NCBI RefSeq assembly: GCF_036408855.1
Contig: NZ_JAZGJQ010000013.1
Location: 1-62,401 of the forward strand
DNA: 62,401 nt
Direction: 5' to 3'
From: Olsenella_K absiana
Lineage (GTDB): Bacteria; Actinomycetota; Coriobacteriia; Coriobacteriales; Atopobiaceae
Each line of letters opens with the position of its first letter. Within the stretch, counting starts at the first letter, position 1. The translations under genes and the position numbers were made by a program. Shown piece by piece: positions 7,504 through 17,198 of this stretch. The notes under the pieces were generated by a model that saw nothing but the letters and a program-made list of their open reading frames with translations, was not told the DNA's origin and ran no database searches.

Positions 7504-10500
7504 CTACCTCACTCTGATCGTCACCCCGAGCGTGTTCGCGTTCTCAGTGATGGTCCTGAGCGTCGTGTCGTCGATGCCGCCGGGTACGCTTACCTCGGCC
7601 GAGAGTGTGAGGTGCGCGCTCGAGCCGCGCAGGTCGTAGAGCCGCTGCAGGATCTCTTCCACGATGGTCCCCACGTCCGAGCCCGCCGACCACTGGTCGA
7701 GAGCGGCTTCCAGCTCCACGTCGTGCATCACGGGCTTCGGCGGCTCGGATGGCGTCTCGGGCTCGCCACCGGGCTTCCCGCCCGGTTCCGCATCGGGCCT
7801 GTTGCCCGGCTGCCGGCTGCCCGGCTCTGGGGACGAGCCGGGCACGTCCGCCCCGGGCTTCCGCTCCTCCCGCTCCCGGTCGAACGCCAGCTGCGCGAGC
7901 GCCGCCTCGCGCGCCACCACGAGCCCCGAGTGCAGGTCCACCGCCGGCCGCATACCCATGCGCAGCCCCAAGAAGCGCTCGTCGCCGTCCTGCCCGTCGG
8001 CGTAGGCGAAGTAGTCCTTGCTCGCCGCCCCCTGCGCGATGGCCTCGGCCAGCACGCCCTCGTCGCGCAGCCGCCGCAGGTAGCAGTAGCGGCAGAAGTC
8101 ATCCCATAGCTCGGAGGCGGCGATGCTGTCGCGTCCGGCCAGGAGCAGCGACTCCAGGTCGCGCTGCAAGAGGAACGGCGAGTACACCTCGGCCACCAGC
8201 TCGTCGGCCTTGGCGCGCTCGTAGGAGCGCTTCGACACGGCGTCGCTGCCGGGGATGGCCGCCACGTCCCACTCCAGCCGCGAGGCGTCGCCGGCGTCCT
8301 GCAGCGGGAACACGAGGTGCTTGTAGGCCCCCAGCACGAGCCGCGACGCTCGCTGCGTGGCGCTCGAGAGCTTGGCCTTCGCGTCGTCGCGGGCGTGGCG
8401 CGTCAGCTCCAGCGCGTCCGCGTCGTCGTCGATGCTCCTCCAGGCAAGCTCGCGGCGCACGGCGTCGCGAGCTTCGGAGAGCCCCGTGGGGTCGGCCGCC
8501 ACGAAGAGCAGCATGTTGCGTTTCACGCGCATGCTGGCCCCGCGCGTGTTCAGGCAGTCCGCCGCCCATGCCACAGCGGCGGAGCGCCCCAGGTCGCGCG
8601 GCGCGTTGTGGGGCCTCGAGGGCGGCACCACCACGAGCGCGAGCGAGGGCTCGTCGGGCACCTCGGAGCCGTCGGCCGGGCACACGTTCACGGAGTGGAA
8701 CCCGCTCGCGGCCCGTCTCTCGGCTGCGCGCACGATTTCCACCACGCGCGCGTCGATGGCGGCCACGTCCTGCCTGCTCGCGCGGTCGCGCGCCATCTTC
8801 TCCAGAGTGGGGTGCGTGTCGTACCAGTATCGCGTGCCGGTGGTGTAGAGGTAGCTCAGCTCGTCGCGCATCTTGGCCAACGCGTCGTCGTAGATGGTCA
8901 CCTGCGTGCCGGGCACGGCCGCGCCCAGCCGCACGTCGGAGGTGTCGAGCCCCCGCAGGCTCTCGCCGCGCGAGGTGGGGGCGCTGCCCAGGAATATCGC
9001 CCGCGCCATGCGCCGCGCCGCCTTCGGGCCCGAGAACCGCCCGCTGCCGCGGTCGATGGCCCCCGGTATCGACTGCTCGCCGTCCACGTCGGTGTCCACC
9101 ACGGCGTTCCAGGCGGGGTCGAGGTACTGCAGTATCTCCTCGCGCACCCGCGCATCCGAGAAGTCGATGGAGCCCGGCATGATGAGTGGGTCGGCGTCGT
9201 TGGCCTCCCACAGTTCGTGGATTACGGTCGCCATCAGGCGCAGCACGCCGCGCGTGCGCTGGAAGTTGGGGAGCGTGCTCCAGTCGCTGTAGAGCCTATC
9301 GAACACCTGCGGGTGGATGGGGTAGCACCTCAGCATCCTCTCGCGGTACGCACCGTCGCGGCACTCCACGGGGAACTTGTCGGGGTCGGCCGCGTAGTAG
9401 GCCATGTAGGCGTCTACCACGGGCTCGACCAGCGTCTCGTCGTAGCCTTGGTAGAGGCGTTTCTTCACGATCTCGAAGCCCTCCTCGTTGGTGGCGGCGC
9501 GCCAGATGGAGTTCACGCGCCCGAAGATCTGCTCCACGCGCTCGAGCGCCACCTTGCCGCCCTCTCCGCCCAGCTCGCGCTCGCTCTCGGGCAGGGAGGC
9601 GATGAGCATGCAGTTCTCGGTGCGCTTCACGGCCTCGGTCAGCTGCTGCATGAACGAGAGCACGTTTTCGAAGGTGCCGGCCGGCAGGTATTTGCCATCG
9701 TTGTGGTAGAGGTTGCGAGCGTAGGCCACGAACTCGTCGATGAGGATGACGCAGGGCCCTATTGCGTCGAAGAGCCGCTTGAGCGCGTCCGCGCCGGGTG
9801 CCACGCCCTTGGAGTCGGCTGAGCGCACGATGGCGTAGGGCGCGGGGTCGCCCTTCTGCAGGCATAGCTGGTAGGCCATCTCGCCCCAGAGCGTGTTCAC
9901 TTTGCCCTGCAAAAACGGCGGGTTCTTCGAGGACGAGGGGTCGAGGTCGGTGCCCACGAGCGTGGCCACGTACACCTTGTCGGGCAGGCTCGGCACCCGC
10001 GCCTCGTCCATTACCTCGGCCACGCCCGGCAGCTCGCGCGCGATCTTGGAGGTGCGCATCAGGTGGTACACGGCCAGCATGCTGTGCGTCTTGCCACCGC
10101 CGAAGGCCGTCTTGAGCTCCACCACGGGGTCGCCGTCATCGTCGTCAGTTACCGACACGCGCTTGAGCGCGCTCATAAGGAGCGACCTCATGCCCTGCGT
10201 GATGTAGGTGCGCGAGAAGAACTCCTTGGGGTCCTGGTACTCGAAGCGCGCCTCGCCCTTGGCCACGTTGGCCAGGTCGATGGCGAACTCGGCGGTCTTG
10301 AACTGCCCGCGCGCAACGTCGGCCTTGGGTGCCACCACGCTCCTCCAGGGGCGCAGGGCCCCGGTACCGGTGTGCGGTTTCGTGTTCGGTGCCATGGCGC
10401 TCCACGTGGTTTCCCGCGGCTCCGGAGCGGGCACTGCCTCCACGGGCGTCATGAGCTCGCGGCGCAGGTCGCGGATGGCCACGGCCGTCTCGGGGTCAAT

Positions 10501-10902
10501 CTGGTCCATGAAGCGCGCCATCGTGTCGAGGGCCCGTGCCGTGTCGTCGTCGGTGAATCCGTCGCCCGTGCGGTGCGCCCAGGCGTTGCGCGTGTCGATG
10601 AGCTCGCGCACCCAGGTCTGGCTCCGGCGGTCCATTACGGGGCGAAACACGTCCTTCCACGACTGCACCACCAGGCGCAGCATGAGCAGGATGTCGAGCG
10701 AGTCGATGCGCTCGGTGTCGGATGTCCCCACGTTCGCCACGTCGCGGTGCTGGTCGTCGTAGAGGTGCCCGAGCACGCCCTCGTCCCACCACCCGTCGTG
10801 GTAGTTGCGGATCATCTCGCGCATGATGAAGGCGCCCAGCGTGGGGCGCATCGCATCGAAGGCGCTCCCGACGAGCGCGTTGTTGTCCATCCCGATTGCC
10901 AT
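7504..10902 (-). CDS. HEPN (Swt1-like) - DUF499 ATPase of an Hma-like defence set
   Basis: A 1132-residue protein. The N-terminal ~150 residues look like a Swt1-type HEPN domain with RNAWAH (105-110), an exact R-x4-H motif that in HEPN ribonucleases is catalytic. The rest is a DUF499 P-loop ATPase: Walker A GGGKTH at 268-273 and Walker B CVILIDEF at 384-391. A Pro/Gly/Glu-rich linker precedes a small C-terminal domain of ~80 residues. DUF499 proteins typically accompany DUF1156 methylases and SNF2 helicases in anti-phage islands, as here. Start 10902 has AGGAGG upstream and lies 21 bases after the methylase stop. GC is high, unlike the OLD and Dam genes below it. Confidence 0.85.
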   Translation of the reverse strand: MAIGMDNNALVGSAFDAMRPTLGAFIMREMIRNYHDGWWDEGVLGHLYDDQHRDVANVGTSDTERIDSLDILLMLRLVVQSWKDVFRPVMDRRSQTWVRELIDTRNAWAHRTGDGFTDDDTARALDTMARFMDQIDPETAVAIRDLRRELMTPVEAVPAPEPRETTWSAMAPNTKPHTGTGALRPWRSVVAPKADVARGQFKTAEFAIDLANVAKGEARFEYQDPKEFFSRTYITQGMRSLLMSALKRVSVTDDDDGDPVVELKTAFGGGKTHSMLAVYHLMRTSKIARELPGVAEVMDEARVPSLPDKVYVATLVGTDLDPSSSKNPPFLQGKVNTLWGEMAYQLCLQKGDPAPYAIVRSADSKGVAPGADALKRLFDAIGPCVILIDEFVAYARNLYHNDGKYLPAGTFENVLSFMQQLTEAVKRTENCMLIASLPESERELGGEGGKVALERVEQIFGRVNSIWRAATNEEGFEIVKKRLYQGYDETLVEPVVDAYMAYYAADPDKFPVECRDGAYRERMLRCYPIHPQVFDRLYSDWSTLPNFQRTRGVLRLMATVIHELWEANDADPLIMPGSIDFSDARVREEILQYLDPAWNAVVDTDVDGEQSIPGAIDRGSGRFSGPKAARRMARAIFLGSAPTSRGESLRGLDTSDVRLGAAVPGTQVTIYDDALAKMRDELSYLYTTGTRYWYDTHPTLEKMARDRASRQDVAAIDARVVEIVRAAERRAASGFHSVNVCPADGSEVPDEPSLALVVVPPSRPHNAPRDLGRSAAVAWAADCLNTRGASMRVKRNMLLFVAADPTGLSEARDAVRRELAWRSIDDDADALELTRHARDDAKAKLSSATQRASRLVLGAYKHLVFPLQDAGDASRLEWDVAAIPGSDAVSKRSYERAKADELVAEVYSPFLLQRDLESLLLAGRDSIAASELWDDFCRYCYLRRLRDEGVLAEAIAQGAASKDYFAYADGQDGDERFLGLRMGMRPAVDLHSGLVVAREAALAQLAFDREREERKPGADVPGSSPEPGSRQPGNRPDAEPGGKPGGEPETPSEPPKPVMHDVELEAALDQWSAGSDVGTIVEEILQRLYDLRGSSAHLTLSAEVSVPGGIDDTTLRTITENANTLGVTIRVR

Positions 10903-10923
10903 GTCAGCCTCCTGCCTAAAGTA

Positions 10924-13719
10924 CTAGAGCCCCAGGTCGAGCGTCTGCTGCACGGGCGCCTCGCGCCGCAGCGCCTCGGCCCGCTCGGTGACATCGCCCC
11001 ACGAGGTCACGAGGTCGTTGAACAGCTGGGCGTCCTCGCCGCGCCCGCCGCGCTCCGCCGTCTGGAAGAGCAGATACGCGAGCGACTTGGTGCGCTCGGC
11101 CCGCGCGTCGTCGAAGCCGGCCACCACCTTAGCGGCCCCGCCCACGCCGTCGCGAGACTCTAGCGCCCCCACCTCGGCCATGAGGTCGCTCCAGCACGAG
11201 GGGGCAAGCCGCGCCTGCTTGATGTCGGCAACCTCGGTGGGCCGCACGAGCCGCACCTTGCCGCTGCCGCTCTCCAGCACGCCCGCGTCGGTGAGGGCCG
11301 CAAGCGACGCCCCGCGCGCGTTGCGCAGCGTCTCGGCGTCGCCGAAGGGCCCCTTGTCGAAGCCATACTGCGCGTACCACGAAAGGCAGAAGCGCGTCTC
11401 GCCGTCCAGGTCCTCGCCGCTCTCGCCCATGAGGGCGTCGAGCTGCTCATTGATGATGCCGAGCGCCGTGTGCACGCTCATGGGCCGCCCGTCGGCCTCG
11501 ATGACCTGCGCGTACCTCGAGAACGCCGCCATGCCCGGCCCGATGGCCGCCTGGGCCAGGTCAACAGGCGCGATGGAGCCCTGCTGCAAGTCCGCGAGGC
11601 CGTTGCGCAGGCCGCGCCGCAGCGCGCGGAGAAAACCCGGACGGTCGATAACCGGTGCTTCATCTGTGCGGCGTCTACACACAAGTACGATAGACGAAGC
11701 GAGGGCGTTGACTTTACCCTTCAACGCGGTTGTCAGCTCAGTCCTCATCGGCCAAGTGCCCGTGATCTGTAGTCCAGCATCCATCAGGGCTTGAAGCATC
11801 GTTTCCCAGCCAGAGGAGGTACGGCCGTCATCAGTGCTTTCTGACTGCTTGTATGCGTAGTAGACGGTCATGGGATAATCATCCGACATGGCTTTGGTCA
11901 GTCGAGTGAAGGTCTCACGCATACCATTCTCAAAGAAGGTTTTTGCCTCCTCAGCACCGCCATCGAAGCGCCATGCGACAGCCACGAGTTCCTCAGATTT
12001 CGGCGTAAGCATTGTCCCGAAAGTTTCAGGCCATACGTCCTTCAGGCTGCGGCGCATCCATACGTAGAAGTAGTCCGACAAGTCGGAGTAGTCGATATTG
12101 TCGTAGTAGGGCGGGTCCGTAGACACGAGCAGGTTGGAAAGCCCCTCTGTCTTTGTGGCGTCACGCTGGATGGCGTCACTTGCGGGTAGAGCTGGCAATG
12201 TCTTTATAGCTTCGGCTATCTGACCTATCATGCTATGAAAAGAGCCCGACGATATAGATAGCGGATTAACTTCGGCATAGTCCCATGTCATCGGAATTGC
12301 TTGACGCCTCATGGTGTTTGCCATCGTTTCTCTAGTGGTGTGCCAGATGCAAATCGAGGAGCAGTAGTCAGACTCCTTGTCCACCATGAAGGCGAGGTAA
12401 ACCGAAACCGCCTCAGCATACGCCTTAGCACCAGAGCCACCATCCTTAAGCCCGATATGGTCATCGGCCATGCCCGCAGTGCCGGCATCCAACTCGATAG
12501 TCGGCCGGATGTCAGCGACGATGTCTGAAAGAGTGGTGAGTGCTGTCAGCTGGCGATTGGTGAAGAGCTTGTCAAAGGTGTCAAAGCCGTAGGTGACACA
12601 TGAGCCGCCTGTGTATTTCTTTGCCAACCTGCCAGCAGGAACATTTGATGGTCTGTGAACCTGAGCAGCCAGTAAGTCCGATTCGCTGGGGCTTGAATAC
12701 CATCTTCCTTTTCCGAAAGGGCTCTCGCTCACGATGGCCATAAGGTGGCTACCGAGACCATGTTCACGGCTCTCGGCACGAATGTAATCAAGCGAGATAG
12801 GAGAACCGCAGTGTAGGCATATTGCCCCATGGCGATCAACGGTGCTGCCATGGACGTGCTCGAAATCAGCAGGACTGCCATCGCCCTCAAAGTGCACCTC
12901 ATAGCGCATTTGACCATCGCTGGCAATCGGTTCTACATAAGCAAGATGAGCCTTCTTCTTTGACAACCAGAAAGACTTCACGAGCGGCGTCTCATGGCGG
13001 CAGGCGGGGTTGGGGCATGTCACTGTGCGCGCCCAGATGTAGGCGATGGGCGTGGCCTTTCTGGTCACGTTTCCCTTCGTCACCTCAACGTCGGGGTAGT
13101 TATGGCCGATGCGCTCTTTGGCGCGCTCGCGCATGACGTTTGCGTAGTACTCCACGTCGGAGGCGAGGCCCGTGGCGCGCGGGTAGGTGCCCTTAAGGCC
13201 GCTCCTACGGGCCTCGGGGTTCACGGGGTCCTGCCCGCAGAACCGGGCCGGGATGTCGATCATGGCCCGGTTGATGGTCACAGGAATCGGGTTGAGGTCG
13301 GCCGCGTGTGCTTTAAGCCCTAAGCGCTGAGCCTCGAGCGGTAGTGCACCACCCCCCGCGAAGGGATCGAGGAACTCGGGCAGTTTCCCGTCGGGGGCGT
13401 ACTTCACCATCTCGGCGTGGGCTTCTTCGTAGAGCCGTTCGTTGCCGATGTTGTCCCAGTCGGCGAGCCGCTTGATGATACCGAAGAGCCTGTCGCGCTC
13501 CTTGTCCTGCTCCTCCTGCGTAGGGAAGAGCTCGGGGTGCTCGCTGGGGTCGTCTACCATGCTCGCGAAGATGACGCAGCGCGCCGCCGCGAGCGGCCGC
13601 CGCGCCCACCACAGGTGCAGCGTCGAGGGATGCCCCTTGCGGATGGACTTCTCCCTCACGGCCTGCGCGTTGATCTCGTCCAGCGGGATGGAGGTCTCTA
13701 TCAGCTTCTTCGCGTGCAT
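10924..13719 (-). CDS. DUF1156 adenine-specific DNA methylase with Zn ribbon
   Basis: A 931-residue methyltransferase. The N-terminus has the DUF1156 signature (GHPSTLHLWWARRPLAAARC, residues 29-48) and a SAM-binding LDPFAGGGALPLEA near 117-130. Two Cys pairs, CPNPAC and CLHCG, suggest zinc ribbons in the middle, and the catalytic DPPY lies near residue 533 in STDPPYYDNIDYSD. Such enzymes modify adenine, presumably marking self DNA for the helicase and ATPase partners. The start overlaps the helicase stop by 19 bases, implying coupled translation. Oddly, residues ~243-693 are encoded by clearly lower-GC DNA than both ends, as if the central module had been replaced by recombination. Confidence 0.88.
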   Translation of the reverse strand: MHAKKLIETSIPLDEINAQAVREKSIRKGHPSTLHLWWARRPLAAARCVIFASMVDDPSEHPELFPTQEEQDKERDRLFGIIKRLADWDNIGNERLYEEAHAEMVKYAPDGKLPEFLDPFAGGGALPLEAQRLGLKAHAADLNPIPVTINRAMIDIPARFCGQDPVNPEARRSGLKGTYPRATGLASDVEYYANVMRERAKERIGHNYPDVEVTKGNVTRKATPIAYIWARTVTCPNPACRHETPLVKSFWLSKKKAHLAYVEPIASDGQMRYEVHFEGDGSPADFEHVHGSTVDRHGAICLHCGSPISLDYIRAESREHGLGSHLMAIVSESPFGKGRWYSSPSESDLLAAQVHRPSNVPAGRLAKKYTGGSCVTYGFDTFDKLFTNRQLTALTTLSDIVADIRPTIELDAGTAGMADDHIGLKDGGSGAKAYAEAVSVYLAFMVDKESDYCSSICIWHTTRETMANTMRRQAIPMTWDYAEVNPLSISSGSFHSMIGQIAEAIKTLPALPASDAIQRDATKTEGLSNLLVSTDPPYYDNIDYSDLSDYFYVWMRRSLKDVWPETFGTMLTPKSEELVAVAWRFDGGAEEAKTFFENGMRETFTRLTKAMSDDYPMTVYYAYKQSESTDDGRTSSGWETMLQALMDAGLQITGTWPMRTELTTALKGKVNALASSIVLVCRRRTDEAPVIDRPGFLRALRRGLRNGLADLQQGSIAPVDLAQAAIGPGMAAFSRYAQVIEADGRPMSVHTALGIINEQLDALMGESGEDLDGETRFCLSWYAQYGFDKGPFGDAETLRNARGASLAALTDAGVLESGSGKVRLVRPTEVADIKQARLAPSCWSDLMAEVGALESRDGVGGAAKVVAGFDDARAERTKSLAYLLFQTAERGGRGEDAQLFNDLVTSWGDVTERAEALRREAPVQQTLDLGL

Positions 13720-15878
13720 GTGCTTCCCTCGATGTCGTAGGTCTCGGTGCTCGCGGCCCGCCGCCCAAGCTCGCTGAGCTTGAAGGGGTAGGAGTCGAGC
13801 GCCTGGTTGTAGTCGTTGCGGATGGCGTCGTGGTAGTAGGTGGTCGTGGAGCCGGAGCCGTGCGGTCGCGTCACGGCGAGTACGAAGCTCGCGCGGTTGC
13901 CGGCTGCCTTCAACACCTCATTGGCGGAAAACGTCACGGTGTCCGCGTCCTCGCGCACGCCCTTGCTCTCGATGAAGAGGATGTCCTCGGTGCCGTCGGC
14001 GTGGGGCACACGCGACTCCACGTCCCAGCCCACGTTCTGGCGCGAGACGTCGGTGGGATCGTGCCCGAGAGAGTGCTCGATGAGCATCACGGCGTCCATG
14101 CCGCGCTGCTCGCTTGCCTTGCGTGCTTCGAAGGCGTCCTTGGCGGCCTCCGGCGCCTGCCGGAGCATCCGCGAGGGGAACACAATCGCCGCCTCCACCA
14201 GGCGCAGGGGCTTGGGCCGCACGACGCGCTGGCCCTCCAGCTCGCGTAGCCGCACCTCGCGGCGCATCTTGAGCTGCTCCAGGTCGCGCCGGCGGTTCGA
14301 CGCGGTGAGGCGCGCCCCTTCGTCGCCCCGGCGGGCCTTCTCGGCCCAGCGCTCGGCATCGGTGCTCGCGGAGGCGATGGCATGGTTGAGCCGCTGCCGC
14401 ACGGCGTCGGCCACGCGGTCCACGCGCTCCTGGCGCTCAGCCCCGAGCCTGCGCACGTCCTCGGCCACGGGACCAGCCATGAGCAGCGCCTCCGCCCGCT
14501 CCTCTGCGTCGGTAGGAATCGCGAGAGGGTCGGCCACGCCGCGATCTATGGCCGCAGCCTCGTCCTCGTTGGGCGCGCGGTAGTCGATGTAGGGTGCCTG
14601 TCCGAAGGTCGCGGGCTCGTGACCCTGCTCCACCTCAACGTAGTAGATGCGCCGCTCCACCTCCTGGCCGCCTCCGTCGGCGAGCGAGAGCGAGTACGCG
14701 AGCATGAGGCGCGGCCCCAGCGTGCGGTTGCCGTCGTCCACGAGCACGGTGCCATGGTCCAGCGCGCCCGCGTGCTTGGCGAGCGTCTCCTCAACGGCAG
14801 CGTCCAATAGCGGGTGCCCCACGGCCACGAGGTCGGTCCTTCCCGGGTCGGCCACGTCGTCCTTGTCAAAGGCGAGCGAGGCGTAGCCGTCCGAAAGCGG
14901 CCGGCGCGCCCCGGTGGCCGAACTCACGCGCAGCGCGAGCGGCACCCGGCGGATGCGCCACGTCCCATCGCGGTTCGAGGCCAAATGCCCGCCCAAGTCC
15001 TCAATCGCTCGCGCGAAGAAGCTCTGGATGTAGTGGGGCTGCAGGCGCGCGGCGTTGGCGCGCTCGATGTCGGCCCGCACGCGCCGCACGTCCTCCACGT
15101 CAAGCGAGTCGGTGGCCAGCACGTCGCGCGCCATGATGCGCCGCAGGCTCTCGGTGTCGAGCGAGCTGTCGATCACGGTGTCGAGGTAGGCCTGCCGCGC
15201 GGGCGTCTGGTCCTCGCGGATGGATTCGAGCAGCAGGTCGCCGAGCGACTTGTCGTCGTAGGTCACCTGGCCCAGCACGTCGAACACGCGCCCGTTGAGC
15301 GTGGCGCTCTCCTGCTCCAGCTTGTCGAAGAGCCGGTGCCACACGTCGCCCTCGCGCGTGCCGTCGGCCACGAGGTTGTACATGTAGCAGGTGTGCCGCT
15401 GGCCGATGCGGTGGATGCGCCCGAAGCGCTGCTCGATGCGGTTGGGGTTCCACGGCAGGTCGTAGTTGATGAGGATGTGCGCCACCTGCAGGTTGATGCC
15501 CTCGCCGGCGGCGTCGGTGGCCACGAGCACGCTCACCTTGGGGTCCTGCTTGAAGTCGGCCTCCACGCGCCGCCGCTCGTCGCGGTTCATGCCACCGCGT
15601 ATGGCGCGCAGCCGCTCGGCCGAGCCGAGGTAGCTCGCGAGCTTGCCCTCAAGGTACTCAAGCGTGTCGGTGTACTCGGTGAACACGAGGAGTTTCTCGC
15701 GACGGCCCTCCGCGTCGCGCATCTGCGGGCTCTCAAGCAGGCGCAGGAGCTCGCGCCACTTGCGGTCCTCGCCCGCGTGCAGCACGTCGGCCGCCTCGGC
15801 CTCCAACGCCTTGAGCTCGGCGATCTCGGCCTCCAGCTCGTCGAGGGTTTCCGACGCCGTGGCGTCGTCGAGCATCAC
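13701..15878 (-). CDS. SNF2 helicase, C-terminal part (helicase lobe 2 plus DUF3883), after amber codon
   Basis: This is the same reading frame as the N-terminal part, separated only by a TAG at 15942-15944 and 21 sense codons. It holds the second motor lobe: LLVFTEYTDTLEYLEGKL, then VATDAAGEGINLQ, NYDLPWNPNRIEQR and GRIHRIGQ, the SNF2 motifs V and VI. A long helical region follows, and near the end NVGWDVESRVP with LFIESKG fits a DUF3883 domain, a PD-(D/E)XK-like fold found at the end of defence helicases. A GTG-ATG pair at 15878-15881 could restart translation, with purine-rich GAGGAC upstream, but that is conjecture. It overlaps the methylase by 19 bases. Confidence 0.8.
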   Translation of the reverse strand: MMLDDATASETLDELEAEIAELKALEAEAADVLHAGEDRKWRELLRLLESPQMRDAEGRREKLLVFTEYTDTLEYLEGKLASYLGSAERLRAIRGGMNRDERRRVEADFKQDPKVSVLVATDAAGEGINLQVAHILINYDLPWNPNRIEQRFGRIHRIGQRHTCYMYNLVADGTREGDVWHRLFDKLEQESATLNGRVFDVLGQVTYDDKSLGDLLLESIREDQTPARQAYLDTVIDSSLDTESLRRIMARDVLATDSLDVEDVRRVRADIERANAARLQPHYIQSFFARAIEDLGGHLASNRDGTWRIRRVPLALRVSSATGARRPLSDGYASLAFDKDDVADPGRTDLVAVGHPLLDAAVEETLAKHAGALDHGTVLVDDGNRTLGPRLMLAYSLSLADGGGQEVERRIYYVEVEQGHEPATFGQAPYIDYRAPNEDEAAAIDRGVADPLAIPTDAEERAEALLMAGPVAEDVRRLGAERQERVDRVADAVRQRLNHAIASASTDAERWAEKARRGDEGARLTASNRRRDLEQLKMRREVRLRELEGQRVVRPKPLRLVEAAIVFPSRMLRQAPEAAKDAFEARKASEQRGMDAVMLIEHSLGHDPTDVSRQNVGWDVESRVPHADGTEDILFIESKGVREDADTVTFSANEVLKAAGNRASFVLAVTRPHGSGSTTTYYHDAIRNDYNQALDSYPFKLSELGRRAASTETYDIEGSTCTRRS

Positions 15879-15941
15879 GGTGTCCGTGTCCTCGAAGTCC
15901 TCCAGGTCGTCGGCGTCCCACTCGTCCCAGTCGGGCGAGCC

Positions 15942-17198
15942 CTACCCGTGGCCTCGGCCGTGGGCGGTGTAAGTGCCGTGTTCGCGCACCTCCTGTGCCA
16001 GCTCCTCCAGCCGCTTGCGTCGCCGCCCGAGCGAGCGCCACGCCGCCATGGGCGAGGACGCGAGCCTACGTTGCAGCGACGTGAGCGCGAAGCCCACGGC
16101 GTTCTTGCGGTCGGCGCGCACGATGGCCTCGGCGCGGTTGAAGCCCTCGCGCACGTAGTCGCTCACGTGCTCGTAGAGCGCCTGCTCGGCGGGCGTGAGC
16201 GTATAGGCGGCCGTGCGCGCCTCGCGTATCGGGAAGAGCGGCTTGCCCTCGAAGGACAGAAGCTCCTCCTTCTGCAGGCGCCGCATAAGGCCGCCGAGGT
16301 CGCGGGCGAGACCGGAGCGCGCCCCGCCCTCGAAGCGGTCGGGGTCGAGAAGCTTCATGAACTCCTGGAAGTCGGCCTCCTTGCCGTTGTGCGGCGTGGC
16401 GGTCATGAGCAGGAGGTTGCGCGTCGTGGAGCTGAGCAGCTGGCCCAGGCGGTAACGGTGCGTGTAGTCCACCTTGCGGCCGTTCACGTGCGCGGCCATC
16501 TTGTGCGCCTCGTCCACCACCACGAGGTCCCAGCTCACCTCGCGAAGCATTGCCTGCAACCGCTCGTCGCGGGCGAGCTTGTCCATAGAGGCCACCATGA
16601 GCGGGATGTCGCGGAAGGGGTTGTCCGTGCGCGTGGAGTCCACCACGTCGTTGGTGAGCATCCGGAACTCAAGGCCGAACTTCGGTCCGAGCTCGTCCTC
16701 CACCCACTGCTGCACGAGGCTTCCCGGGCACACGATGAGACAGCGCTCCACCTCGCCGCGAATCATAAGCTCCTTGATGAGGAGTCCCGCCATGATGGTC
16801 TTGCCCGCGCCGGGGTCGTCTGCGAGGAGGAACCTGAGTGGCTGCCTGGGGAGCATGTCCTCGTACACGGCCGTGATCTGGTGCGGCAGCGGCTCGATGA
16901 TGGAGGTGTGCATGGCGAGCCGCGGGTCGAACACGTAGGAGTAGCGTATGCGCAGCGCCTCGGAGGCCAAAAGGAACGCGTCAGGGTCGGCGTCGTAGCG
17001 CCGCCCGGACTGCGCCGTGACCGGCCACACGTGCGCGAGGTCGTCCGGGTAGAGCGACACGGAGTCGAAGGAGCCGTCGAGCCGCTGGTACACGAGGTTG
17101 GTCGCGCTGCCCCTGGGTGTCACGGCCACGACTTCCACCACCTCGGTGGGGAGCACACCCTCCACGCGCATTCCGGCCTTGAGCTCCTCCAGCCTCAC
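15942..17198 (-). CDS. SNF2 helicase, N-terminal part (helicase lobe 1), ends at in-frame TAG
   Basis: The first 418 residues of what should be a ~1165-residue SNF2/RapA-type helicase. It shows the ATP-binding motif DDPGAGKTIMAGLL near residue 127, the DEAH box in VVVDEAHKM near 228, and motif III LLMTATPHNGKEADF. The start at 17198 follows GGAGAGAGGG. Full-length relatives drive the DUF1156/DUF499 helicase-methylase-ATPase sets and probably translocate on DNA. Here the frame ends at TAG and continues in the same frame beyond it, so one base change, a read error, or natural splitting into two polypeptides could explain it. Without lobe 2 this piece cannot be a working motor. Confidence 0.8.
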   Translation of the reverse strand: MRLEELKAGMRVEGVLPTEVVEVVAVTPRGSATNLVYQRLDGSFDSVSLYPDDLAHVWPVTAQSGRRYDADPDAFLLASEALRIRYSYVFDPRLAMHTSIIEPLPHQITAVYEDMLPRQPLRFLLADDPGAGKTIMAGLLIKELMIRGEVERCLIVCPGSLVQQWVEDELGPKFGLEFRMLTNDVVDSTRTDNPFRDIPLMVASMDKLARDERLQAMLREVSWDLVVVDEAHKMAAHVNGRKVDYTHRYRLGQLLSSTTRNLLLMTATPHNGKEADFQEFMKLLDPDRFEGGARSGLARDLGGLMRRLQKEELLSFEGKPLFPIREARTAAYTLTPAEQALYEHVSDYVREGFNRAEAIVRADRKNAVGFALTSLQRRLASSPMAAWRSLGRRRKRLEELAQEVREHGTYTAHGRGHG

